A DNA stretch of 64,000 nt from Affinirhizobium straminoryzae (GTDB taxonomy: Bacteria > Pseudomonadota > Alphaproteobacteria > Rhizobiales > Rhizobiaceae): positions 1 to 64,000 of the forward strand of contig NZ_VJMG01000078.1 in assembly GCF_007004135.1 (NCBI RefSeq), in the 5' to 3' direction. The translations under genes and the position numbers were made by a program. This document shows, piece by piece, positions 17,421 to 24,942 of this stretch. The first letter of the stretch is position 1; every line of letters begins with the position of its first letter. The notes below the pieces were generated by a model, which saw only the letters and a program-made list of their open reading frames with translations, was not told where the DNA came from and did not search any database.

Positions 17421-17614
17421 GGCTCTGTTGAAAGAAAATTGCAAAGCCCTGAAATCAGGGAAAACGATACCGTCTCCCCACCATAACCAGCCCTGAACAA
17501 TCGCCCGGCGACGGCCGCATGCAACCTTGGGCAGCAATGGTGGGGCTTTTCTCGTCAGGAAACGCAGACCGTCTGGAATTCCATTCTATCGCAAGAATTC
17601 TTTGCAACAGAGCC
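17421..17614. mobile_element. 194-bp MITE-like element with IS6-type terminal inverted repeats
   Basis: The sequence begins with GGCTCTGTTG (17421-17430) and ends with CAACAGAGCC (17605-17614), a perfect 10-bp inverted pair. GGCTCTGTTGCAAA is the typical end of several IS6-family elements; here the right end carries the full TTTGCAACAGAGCC while the left is interrupted by extra A residues. No transposase frame lies between. I see no matching 8-bp target duplication in the flanks. It is either an internally deleted IS6-family copy or a non-autonomous element. Confidence 0.55.
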
Positions 17615-17688
17615 GGCGCAATGGCCTGACATAATTCCCAAAGGCAGAACGTTGCCCGTCAATCCGTATTCAGTGAAGGTGATATCGC

Positions 17689-17724
17689 CGTCACACGTGT
17701 TGCTAAGCACGTGTGACGTTTTCT
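17689..17724 (+). terminator. Perfect 11-bp palindromic stem-loop with T-run, overlapping the ABC permease 3' end
   Basis: CGTCACACGTG (17689-17699) pairs with CACGTGTGACG (17708-17718) across an 8-base loop, followed by TTTTCTC on the plus strand. It is thus an intrinsic terminator for rightward transcription coming from the MFS side. On the minus strand the stop codon of the permease gene (17703-17705) lies in the loop, so the hairpin also ends the ABC operon, without a T-run on that side. Confidence 0.65.
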
Positions 17725-18704
17725 CTCTGCCCAAATCCGATGGCAAGCACCGAAAAGATCAGAAGTCCGGTGCCGACCTGCTGCCAGTAGAAGTTCAGTC
17801 CGGACAGAAGCAGGCCATTGGCGACGATGCCGAGCAGCAGGACCCCGAGGGCAGTGCCGGGGATGTTCGGTCGACCGTGTCGATCAAAGGTGGTGCCGAT
17901 GAAGGTTGCTCCGATGGCGTTCAGCAAGAAGGCATTGCCGGATGACGGGATGTAGACCGTAACCGTCGAGGTCAGAATGAGGCCGACCACGGCCGCGATC
18001 AGGGATACCAAGATGTATGTGACCGCGTTTATGCGCGGCAGGCTGAGGCCTGAATATCTCACGACGCTCGCCTGCATCCCAGCGGCGATAACGGAGCGGC
18101 CGAAGGCGGTGCGCGCCAGCACGATCCAGCTGGCTGCGAGGATCACGAGTGTGACCAAGATTGGCAAGGGAATATCGGCGATCGTTCCATGCCCCAGAAC
18201 GCGGAATGCGTCCGGCACACTGTTCGGCGGTAGGTAGACCGGATTGCCGCCATTGGTCAGCAATTGCTGGACGCTGCGCCCGACAAACAGCGTGCCGAGG
18301 GTTGCCAGAAAAGGTGAAATGCCGATGCCCGCGATCAGAATTGCGTTGAACAGGCCGACCATGGCCCCGCCTGCCAGGCCACCGACGATGGCAAGCAGAA
18401 CGGGCTGCCCGGCCAGGACCAGCGAGACGAATGCGAAGCTGGCGAAATCGATGGCGGTACCAACCGAGAGATCGATACCCCCGGCCGAAACGGCGAAGGT
18501 CATCGCCACGGCGGCGATCGCCAGAAGCGCGACATTGTTGACGAGCACGCTCAGCAGATTTGCACCCGACAGGAAGCCGGGCGCGATGCTTGCAAACAGG
18601 GCGAAGACGAGGACGAGCGCCGCGACAAGAGCGTAGCGACCGATGGTACCGGAGAGTTTTCGGGATGGCCCGACTGCATGGGTGGATTGGGCGGAAGCAG
18701 CCAT
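17703..18704 (-). CDS. Sugar-type ABC transporter permease (RbsC family)
   Basis: The 333-residue inner-membrane protein has about nine to ten hydrophobic helices and the RbsC-family signatures AGGIDLSVG near residue 80 and GISPFLATLGT. It forms the translocation path together with the paralogous permease encoded immediately upstream. The ATG at 18704 follows the TGA of that gene by one base and has AAGGAGG upstream, so the two are translationally linked. Ribose/xylose/autoinducer-type importers of this family usually carry sugars or polyols; the substrate cannot be told from the sequence. The stop codon lies in a palindromic hairpin. Confidence 0.85.
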   Translation of the reverse strand: MAASAQSTHAVGPSRKLSGTIGRYALVAALVLVFALFASIAPGFLSGANLLSVLVNNVALLAIAAVAMTFAVSAGGIDLSVGTAIDFASFAFVSLVLAGQPVLLAIVGGLAGGAMVGLFNAILIAGIGISPFLATLGTLFVGRSVQQLLTNGGNPVYLPPNSVPDAFRVLGHGTIADIPLPILVTLVILAASWIVLARTAFGRSVIAAGMQASVVRYSGLSLPRINAVTYILVSLIAAVVGLILTSTVTVYIPSSGNAFLLNAIGATFIGTTFDRHGRPNIPGTALGVLLLGIVANGLLLSGLNFYWQQVGTGLLIFSVLAIGFGQRENVTRA

Positions 18705-18705
18705 G

Positions 18706-19803
18706 TCATGCCGCCTCCTTGCGGCCAAGCAGCGTGGTGGCGGAGACGACCAGCAGGATGAGAAGTCCCTGAACGCCGCTGACCAGCGTGCTCGGAATAT
18801 TGAGCAACTGGAAACCGTTGATCAGGACGCCGACGAAAAGCGCGGAGAGCAGGGTTCCGGTGACGGTCGGAATGAGACGGTTCGAAAAGACGCTGCCGAG
18901 CAGGGCGGTCACGACGACCGGCAGCAGCATGTCGCCAGCGCCGGTGGTACTGCCGGAGAGATAGGAAACAGACAGGATGCCGGCGATACCACCGCTGAGC
19001 CCGCTTGCGAGGAACGAACCACCGATGAAGGTTTTCACCGGCAGGCCGGCGGCACGCGCCGCCTCGGGAAAGGCACCGACGGCATAGAGCCTCAGACCGA
19101 GCGGGGTGGCCTGCACGATCACTGCCACGCTGAGCGTGAAGCCGACGAGGATATAGGCCAGCACCGGAAGGCCGAGCGGACCGCTCGCCGAGAGTGCGGC
19201 AAGGAAATCCGTGGCAGCCGGAATGACGGTATTCTGCGTCAGCACCAGTTCAAGTCCCGCCACGACATTCATCACGGCCAGGGTTACCAGCAGCGGCACG
19301 ATGCCGGCAAGCGTGACGGCTGCGGCATTGACCGCACCGATGGCAAGCCCCGTTGCCAGCGCCCCGGCCACGGCAACAGCATCGCCGTAGCCTGCCTGGA
19401 TGATCGCGGCATAGACGGCGGCACTCAGGCCCATGTTTGCCGCCAGCGACAGGTCAATGCCCCCGGTCACCACATTGGAGCCGCCGGCAATGATGACAAG
19501 GGTCAGGCCTATCGCCAAAACACCCGTAATGGCGGATTGGCCGAGCACGTTGCCGATGTTGCCGATCGTCAGAAAATAAGGTGCCGTCACTGCAAAGATG
19601 AGGAAGACGCCGAGAAAGATCGCGAAAGCACCGGCACGCACGGCAAGCATGGCAAGGCTACGGCGCGCCGGCCGTGTCGTCTGCGGATCGGCGTCTGTCG
19701 TCTGCCAACGCTCGTACCCGCTCTCAGCTCCAGCGGTCTGGGACGTGGAGGCAGGCGGCACGGGGAAGGAGGGAATTTCAACCGACATGGCGAAGGCTTT
19801 CAT
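18706..19803 (-). CDS. Sugar-type ABC transporter permease (RbsC family), second subunit
   Basis: The 365-residue paralogue of the neighbouring permease has a roughly 50-residue polar N-terminal tail, then hydrophobic helices and the variant motif TGGIDLSLAANMG, followed by GIVPLLVTLAVMNVVAGL. Two distinct permeases imply a heterodimeric channel, as in several rhizobial sugar importers. Its start at 19803 overlaps the end of the ATPase gene (19778); M6 at 19788 is an alternative start. It is transcribed with the ATPase and the binding protein on the minus strand. Confidence 0.83.
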   Translation of the reverse strand: MKAFAMSVEIPSFPVPPASTSQTAGAESGYERWQTTDADPQTTRPARRSLAMLAVRAGAFAIFLGVFLIFAVTAPYFLTIGNIGNVLGQSAITGVLAIGLTLVIIAGGSNVVTGGIDLSLAANMGLSAAVYAAIIQAGYGDAVAVAGALATGLAIGAVNAAAVTLAGIVPLLVTLAVMNVVAGLELVLTQNTVIPAATDFLAALSASGPLGLPVLAYILVGFTLSVAVIVQATPLGLRLYAVGAFPEAARAAGLPVKTFIGGSFLASGLSGGIAGILSVSYLSGSTTGAGDMLLPVVVTALLGSVFSNRLIPTVTGTLLSALFVGVLINGFQLLNIPSTLVSGVQGLLILLVVSATTLLGRKEAA

Positions 19804-21310
19804 GGGCGCCGGTCACGTCGGCAAGGATCTGTTCGGAGGAGACTTCTGCCGTTGCGACGGTGCGGGCGATGCGTCCGCGGAAGAAGACAAGCAGGCGATC
19901 GGTGATGCCCCGCAGTTCCTCAATGTCCGAGGACAGCACGATGATGCCTGCGCCGCGCTCGGCAAGCTCGCCGATGAGGTGGTAGATTTCGACCTTGGCC
20001 CCGATATCAACGCCAACGGTCGGTTCATCGAGCAGGTAGATTTCCGATTGCCGGCTCAGCCATTTCGCAATCGCCACCTTCTGCTGGTTGCCACCCGACA
20101 GCGTGCCGACCAGCGCATCGATGCCGTCCGTCTTGATCTGAAGGCGGCGAACGAGATCGTCTGCGCCATGCCGTTCCGCGCGACGGTTGATCAGCCCGCG
20201 GGAGAAGCGCTTCAGGCTTGCAAGTGTCGTGTTTTCCAGGACGGAAAGCGACAGGGCAACGCCGTCGCGGCGGCGATCTTCGGGCACGAGGGCAAGACCC
20301 CGCGACGCTGCGCCGACAGGATTGGCTGGTACGACGACATCTCCCTTCACGGCAATCGATCCGCCAGTGGCTGTTTCCAGGCCGAAGAGGGTGCGAACGA
20401 CCTCCTTCGCACCGGATCCGACAAGTCCGGTCATGCCGAGCACCTCGCCGCGGCGCAGTGTGAAGGAGATATCCCGGTAGCTGCCGGCGAGTGTCAGATT
20501 CCTGGCCTCCAGGAGAACCTCTCCCGCGGACACCGTCGGCTTGGGATAAAGCTCGGCAATCTCGCGGTTGACCATGAGCGCGCCGATCTCGGCAGCGGAT
20601 GTTTCGCTGACGGTCAGGGTCGCGACGTCGCGCCCGTTTCTGAGCACTGTCACGGTGTCGCAGAGATCGACAATCTCCCCGAGATAGTGGGAGATATAGA
20701 GGATGGTGATGCCTTCGGCGCTCAGGCGCCGGATAAGGCGGAAGAGAAGTTCGGCCTCGCGGCGCACGAGCGCGGCGGTCGGCTCATCGAAGACGAGCAC
20801 CTTGGGATTGGCGATCAGCGCCCGGGTGATCTGCACGATCTGCTTTTCGGCGGCGGACAGTTCGGCGATCAGGGCGTCGCTCGGAAGACTGAGATCGAAA
20901 TAGCGTCGCAACGTCTCCTCAGCCTGCCGGCGCATGGCGCGGCGATCGAGAAACGGGGTTCCGGCAATCCGTGGTTCATGTCCCAGAAAGAGCGCCTCGC
21001 CGACTGTGAAGCTCGGCACGAGCAGTCTGTCCTGGTGAATGAAGTGGATGCCGAGCGCTTCGGCCAGATGCGGCGTCAGCCGATCCTGCGCGACACCATC
21101 GATTTCGATCCGGCCCTCGTCTGCCTGATGCAGGCCGGCAAGCAGCTTGATGAGCGTCGACTTGCCGGCGCCGTTCTGGCCGACGAGGCCATGGACGCTG
21201 CCGCGGCGAACTGTAAGGTTCGCCTTCGACAGGGCCTCCGCGCCACCGAAGCGTTTGACGATGTTTTCTAACCGGAGCACCGGCTCTTTCTCTTGTCGGG
21301 CCTCTGGCAT
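19778..21310 (-). CDS. Sugar-type ABC transporter ATP-binding protein with two ATPase domains (RbsA/MglA family)
   Basis: The 510-residue cytoplasmic protein has two tandem nucleotide-binding domains. The first has Walker A GQNGAGKST at residues 44-52, LSAAEKQIVQITRAL as signature and VLVFDEPTAAL as Walker B. The second has the degenerate P-loop GLVGSGAKEV, the signature LSGGNQQKVAIAKWL and LLDEPTVGVDIGAK. This asymmetry is normal for the CUT2 group. The start ATG at 21310 was chosen because the homologous region begins there; the much longer upstream frame is antisense to the binding-protein gene. It energises the two permeases and sits between them and the binding protein. Confidence 0.87.
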   Translation of the reverse strand: MPEARQEKEPVLRLENIVKRFGGAEALSKANLTVRRGSVHGLVGQNGAGKSTLIKLLAGLHQADEGRIEIDGVAQDRLTPHLAEALGIHFIHQDRLLVPSFTVGEALFLGHEPRIAGTPFLDRRAMRRQAEETLRRYFDLSLPSDALIAELSAAEKQIVQITRALIANPKVLVFDEPTAALVRREAELLFRLIRRLSAEGITILYISHYLGEIVDLCDTVTVLRNGRDVATLTVSETSAAEIGALMVNREIAELYPKPTVSAGEVLLEARNLTLAGSYRDISFTLRRGEVLGMTGLVGSGAKEVVRTLFGLETATGGSIAVKGDVVVPANPVGAASRGLALVPEDRRRDGVALSLSVLENTTLASLKRFSRGLINRRAERHGADDLVRRLQIKTDGIDALVGTLSGGNQQKVAIAKWLSRQSEIYLLDEPTVGVDIGAKVEIYHLIGELAERGAGIIVLSSDIEELRGITDRLLVFFRGRIARTVATAEVSSEQILADVTGAHESLRHVG

Positions 21311-21407
21311 CGCATCATATCCCTCGAAACAGCATATATTCAGGCCGCCGCCCCTTGCCGGTTCGGCAAGGGGCGGCACGGTCGCTCGGGAGGAGCGGTT
21401 CCAGGGC

Positions 21408-22415
21408 TCAGCCGATGCCAAGCTTTTTCGAGATTTCCTTGACATTCTGCTTGTTGGCGAGGAGCGCCGGCACGTAGGTTTCGCGCGGCAGTTTCTCGCC
21501 GGCGAGATAGCGCGCAACGTTGCGGATCGCCACCCGGCCGAGTTCGGCGGGCTGCTGGGCAACGTCGGCCGCGGCCGGCGAAGCAGCATCGGCGACGAGC
21601 TGCAGCACTTCCGGGCTGCCATCGACGCCATAGGTCTTGATCTCCGTCCGGCCGGCGGCGACCAGCGCCTGGGTCGCGCCAAGCTGGGGAATGTCCCAGG
21701 CCGACCAGATCGCCTTGATCGAACCCTTTTCCGGATACTTCGCGAGGATGGCGGTGATTTGGGTAAATGCATCCTGCACGGTGTTCGGGATCACGTCGCG
21801 CAGTTCGGGCTGCACGATCTTCACCTTGGGGAAGTACTTCGTGACGTTGACCAGCTGGTCGTAGCGGATGGCGCAGGGCGTGACGCCATAAAAGCCGTTG
21901 AAGACGACGATATTGCCTTCGCCCCCGATATCGGAGACCAGCTGGAGGGCGAGGTCCTTGCCGATGCCCCAGTTGTCGGAGGTGGCATTGTTGATCGAGT
22001 TGGCCGAACCGACATCGATGGTGAACACCGGAATACCGGCGTCACGCGCCTTCTTGAGCCAAGGGTCGATCACGGTCAGAGTGCCGAGCAACTGCACAAT
22101 GGCATCCGGCTTCTGGGCAATCAGTGTCTGCAACTGCGAGACCAGCTTGCCATCATTGCGGCCGGCATCCACAGCAATCGGTTCGCCACCCAGACGCTTC
22201 ACTTCCTCGATCTGGGCATTGTAGGCATTGAGGTCGAAGAAGTGGTCGGTACCGGCGGTGCTGATGCCAATGCGCTTGCCTTTCAGCGACAGCGCTTCTT
22301 CTGCAACCGCGCCGCGCGCCGCCAGCAGATCTGCCGCACCTGCGACGACGCCCGCTGCCGCGGTCAGCTTCAGGAGATTACGGCGATTGACGCCGGTAAA
22401 CGTGTCAGTGGTCAT
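21408..22415 (-). CDS. Sugar-binding periplasmic protein of the ABC importer (RbsB-like)
   Basis: The 335-residue protein starts with a Tat-like signal (NRRNLLKLTAAAGVVAGA, then ARGAVAEE), followed by a type I periplasmic-binding fold: GKRIGISTAGTDHFFDLNAYNAQ at the N-terminal lobe, AIVQLLGTLTVIDPWLKKARDAGIPVFTID, and GEGNIVVFNGFYG. It is the first gene of the operon, with GAGGACATC before its ATG at 22415. A Tat signal on a sugar-binding protein is common in rhizobia. The ligand is unknown. Expression is likely highest for this gene, being promoter-proximal. Confidence 0.83.
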   Translation of the reverse strand: MTTDTFTGVNRRNLLKLTAAAGVVAGAADLLAARGAVAEEALSLKGKRIGISTAGTDHFFDLNAYNAQIEEVKRLGGEPIAVDAGRNDGKLVSQLQTLIAQKPDAIVQLLGTLTVIDPWLKKARDAGIPVFTIDVGSANSINNATSDNWGIGKDLALQLVSDIGGEGNIVVFNGFYGVTPCAIRYDQLVNVTKYFPKVKIVQPELRDVIPNTVQDAFTQITAILAKYPEKGSIKAIWSAWDIPQLGATQALVAAGRTEIKTYGVDGSPEVLQLVADAASPAAADVAQQPAELGRVAIRNVARYLAGEKLPRETYVPALLANKQNVKEISKKLGIG

Positions 22416-22873
22416 GATGTCCTCTCGAATTAATATTTTCCATAGAATAAATGGATTTCTTGAGGGCAGGAGGCCGTGTTTTCCAAATTTCGGGTACGAG
22501 AGAGAAAAGGGTTGGTGCCGGATGCGACGGGCGTAGTACACGTCGGCCCCCCGTTGGTTCGGACCCGATGGGAGCCGGCGGAACCGCTGATCCGGATCGC
22601 CAGGACACCGGGATGCCGTCGGTATGGCCGGGCCTGTTGATCCGCGGCCCAGTCCATCGGGGCTGTATCAACCAGAACGAGATGTTGCAAAATCAGGCCT
22701 GCAGGTGGAATGCGCAGAGCGGATTGCGCTCGGCCGGGGATATCATCGATAGCTTGGAGAGGGACGAGATGCGTATATCGGGCTGATCGCATGGCGCCAA
22801 TTTGTCACTCCCATCATTTGATCACCAGATCCGCAGAATGCATGGCGCCAGGACAGAGATCGGCGGGACCAGT
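22416..22873. other. Intergenic region upstream of the sugar ABC operon
   Basis: About 460 bp without a convincing gene. An open frame at 22451-22786 on the plus strand is Gly/Arg-rich, lacks a family resemblance and overlaps the region where the ABC operon promoter must lie. AT-rich sequence around 22430-22455 just upstream of the binding-protein gene may be promoter-proximal leader, but I could not define promoter boxes. Confidence 0.4.
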
Positions 22874-23503
22874 TTATGGCGTCGGGATTGCCCCGGTGAA
22901 ATGCGGCACCTCATACCCCCGTCGGACCTGCGGTCTTGCGGCGAGGGCGAGATACCAGCGCATCACTTGCGGGAAATCGTTGAGATCGATCTTGTGGCGC
23001 TCGTAGCGCGAGACCCAGGGCCAGATGGCGATGTCGGCAATCGAGTATTCATCGACGATATGCTCCCGGCCCGTCAGGCGGGCATCGAGCGTCTCATAGA
23101 GGCGCCGGGTTTCCTTGGCGAACACCGCTTCTGCCATGGGTGACTGGCCCGCGTTGTAGGTCAGGAAATAGTGTGCGTGGCCGAGCGTCGGCCCGAAGCC
23201 GCCCATCTGCCACATCAGCCATTCGATCACCTCAAGCCGCGCCGGACCCGTTGGGGGCATGAGACGGCCGGTTTTTTCCGCGAGATAGAGAAGGATTGCG
23301 CCGGATTCCGAGAGTGTGACGCCCGTGTCGCGGTCGTGGATTGCCGGGATCTTCGATCCGGGATTGATCCTGCGGAATTCCGGCGAGAACTGATCGCCCC
23401 TGGTAATGTCTATGGTATGAGCGTGGTAGTCCAGCCCCAATTCTTCCAGCGCAATGGAGATCTTCAGACCGTTCGGGGTGATCCAGGTGTAGAGATCGAT
23501 CAT
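22874..23503 (-). CDS. Glutathione S-transferase family protein (YfcG/Ure2p-like)
   Basis: The 209-residue cytoplasmic protein has an N-terminal thioredoxin-fold domain (YTWITPNGLKISIALEELGL, the cis-Pro motif GSKIPAI, and ESGAILLYLAEK for the gamma-glutamyl site) and an all-helical C-terminal domain with SIADIAIWPW. The TPNG context of the first helix matches Nu-class GSTs such as YfcG, which act as disulfide-bond oxidoreductases. Its gene starts 3 bp after the ArsR-type regulator stop on the same strand, so they form an operon. A role in thiol or sulfide/xenobiotic handling fits the sulfur genes to the right (inference). Confidence 0.85.
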   Translation of the reverse strand: MIDLYTWITPNGLKISIALEELGLDYHAHTIDITRGDQFSPEFRRINPGSKIPAIHDRDTGVTLSESGAILLYLAEKTGRLMPPTGPARLEVIEWLMWQMGGFGPTLGHAHYFLTYNAGQSPMAEAVFAKETRRLYETLDARLTGREHIVDEYSIADIAIWPWVSRYERHKIDLNDFPQVMRWYLALAARPQVRRGYEVPHFTGAIPTP

Positions 23504-23506
23504 CGC

Positions 23507-23887
23507 TCAGTCGAACATCATCTCGTCGACGGGCAGCTTCTGCATCGTGAGGCGGCCTGTCACATCATCCAGACCCGCAAACAGCTCACGAAGCGTTTCA
23601 ACGAGTGCCTGCACCCTCGCGTCGGTGACGCGATAGACGATCGCCTTGCCTTCCCGGCGCCCTTCGACAATGCCGGCTTCCCGCAATTCGGCCAGTTGCT
23701 GCGAGAGCGTCGGCTGGCGAATGCCGAGCTCTTCCTCAAGTGCAGATACCGAGGCTTCTGTTTCCATCAGATAACAGACAAGGGCGAGGCGATTGGCGTT
23801 GCCGATCAGCTTCAGGAGCTCGCTGGCCTCGCTGACGCTCCGACAAACCCGATTGGAGACCGGCTTGGTCACTTCACTGCTCCGCAT
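23507..23887 (-). CDS. ArsR-family transcriptional regulator
   Basis: The 126-residue winged-helix repressor has LLKLIGNANRLALVCYLME, a recognition helix in IRQPTLSQQLAELREAGIV and the wing GRREGKAIVYRV. The arrangement resembles BigR/SqrR/NolR-type proteins. BigR-type sulfide sensors use two cysteines; here one is in the VCYL helix, but a matching second one is not in the expected C-terminal helix, so persulfide sensing is doubtful. The ATG at 23887 is preferred; upstream codons form an unconserved extension. It is cotranscribed with the GST gene and divergent from the sulfur cluster, so it could control both directions. Confidence 0.8.
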   Translation of the reverse strand: MRSSEVTKPVSNRVCRSVSEASELLKLIGNANRLALVCYLMETEASVSALEEELGIRQPTLSQQLAELREAGIVEGRREGKAIVYRVTDARVQALVETLRELFAGLDDVTGRLTMQKLPVDEMMFD

Positions 23888-23890
23888 TGA

Positions 23891-23907
23891 TTTACGAAAA
23901 AAGTAAA
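23891..23907. promoter_or_regulatory. Candidate operator (TTTAC-N7-GTAAA) before the ArsR gene
   Basis: TTTAC (23891-23895) and GTAAA (23903-23907) form an inverted repeat with a 7-base spacer, three bases before the start codon of the ArsR-type gene. The position suits autorepression. This is a short motif in AT-rich sequence and could be chance. Confidence 0.3.
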
Positions 23908-24086
23908 ATGTCGGCCGGGAAAATTCAATCAGTCGGAACGAAGCGAGCCACCAAATGCAGGATTTTTTCAAATTCCAGTTTTCCGATAGATTTCTAGTTT
24001 CGATTCCGGATCCCGACGAGCACGCTCTTGCTCGCATTCATTTTATAAAAAAGTAGATTGTCCTGCGAAATCGACAGGCAGGATTG

Positions 24087-24932
24087 ATGATGCGCATTGG
24101 GGTCCATCCGAACAATTTACATCTAAGGCTCGCCAGTCTTTGGCCGGGCAGCTTTGCGGACTTCGATCCGGAATTCGTCCCCTATGGTGAAGGACGCGAT
24201 ACGGCTTCACTGCTGGAGGGTGGCCATATCCATTTTGGCGGAACCGGCTCCACGCCACCGATCGAAGCCGACGCCAGAGGCCTTGGCGTCTGCTATATTG
24301 CGGCATCTGCGCCCCGCCCCGCCAATGGCGCGATTTTTGCCCGGTCTGACAGCGACATCGGATCGGTTGCGGATCTTGTCGGCAAGCGCATCTCCCTGGT
24401 GGATGGTTCCTTTCACACATATCTGCTGGCCAGGAGCCTCGAAGGGGAAGGGTTCGGCCTGCCCGATGTTACGAGGGTGGAAAGCGGCGATCTGGATTCT
24501 CTCAAGGAGTTGCTGGAGGGGCGGGTCGATGCCTGGGTCGCCATGTCGCCGCGTCTCGAAAAAGTCATCGAGCGCAAGGACCTGCGCCTGATCGTGCGTT
24601 GCGGATCCACCATCCCGAACCGCTCGCTGTTCTGGACGCTGCAACGTCATGCGCTCTCGGCGGAGACGATACGCGCCCTCGTCCTTGAACTTGATCGTAT
24701 CGGCCGCGAAGTGATGGGAGACACCCGCAAGGCTGCCGAATTGCTGGCCGCCGAGGCCGGCAGCGAAGGCGATGCCGCTGCATGGGATCGTGTGCTGCGC
24801 TCACGGGATTTCTCGGTGGTGCCGGCCGATGATCCCATCATTGCCGAACAACAGGCAGAGGCCGATACGCTTTATCGGCACGGCCATTTTTCCAATCCGG
24901 TCGCCCTGCAGCGGCAGGCAAAGCTGGCATGA
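24087..24932 (+). CDS. SsuA/NrtA-like substrate-binding-fold protein without signal peptide
   Basis: The 281-residue product has the type II periplasmic-binding fold of the SsuA/NMT1 family (FDPEFVPYGEGRDTASLLEGG, HFGGTGSTPPIEADA, SVADLVGKRISLVDGSFHTYLLARSLE, LKELLEGRVDAWVAM). It starts directly at the first beta strand (MRIGVHPNNLHLRL), with no signal peptide or lipobox in any upstream in-frame start (TTG 24084, ATG 24087, ATG 24090). No SsuB/SsuC partners lie nearby. It is therefore probably cytoplasmic. DszB, the sulfinate desulfinase of dibenzothiophene desulfurization, has the same fold and is cytoplasmic, but its N-terminal catalytic Cys is not matched here. Function is open; the gene is 10 bp upstream of the SsuD-like gene. 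Confidence 0.7.
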   Translation: MMRIGVHPNNLHLRLASLWPGSFADFDPEFVPYGEGRDTASLLEGGHIHFGGTGSTPPIEADARGLGVCYIAASAPRPANGAIFARSDSDIGSVADLVGKRISLVDGSFHTYLLARSLEGEGFGLPDVTRVESGDLDSLKELLEGRVDAWVAMSPRLEKVIERKDLRLIVRCGSTIPNRSLFWTLQRHALSAETIRALVLELDRIGREVMGDTRKAAELLAAEAGSEGDAAAWDRVLRSRDFSVVPADDPIIAEQQAEADTLYRHGHFSNPVALQRQAKLA

Positions 24933-24942
24933 GGTGCCTTAG

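Noticed and set aside
22451..22786. Open frame upstream of the sugar ABC operon
   Set aside because: No family, no clear start signal, Gly/Arg/Asp-rich composition typical of shadow frames, and it overlaps the operon's promoter region.
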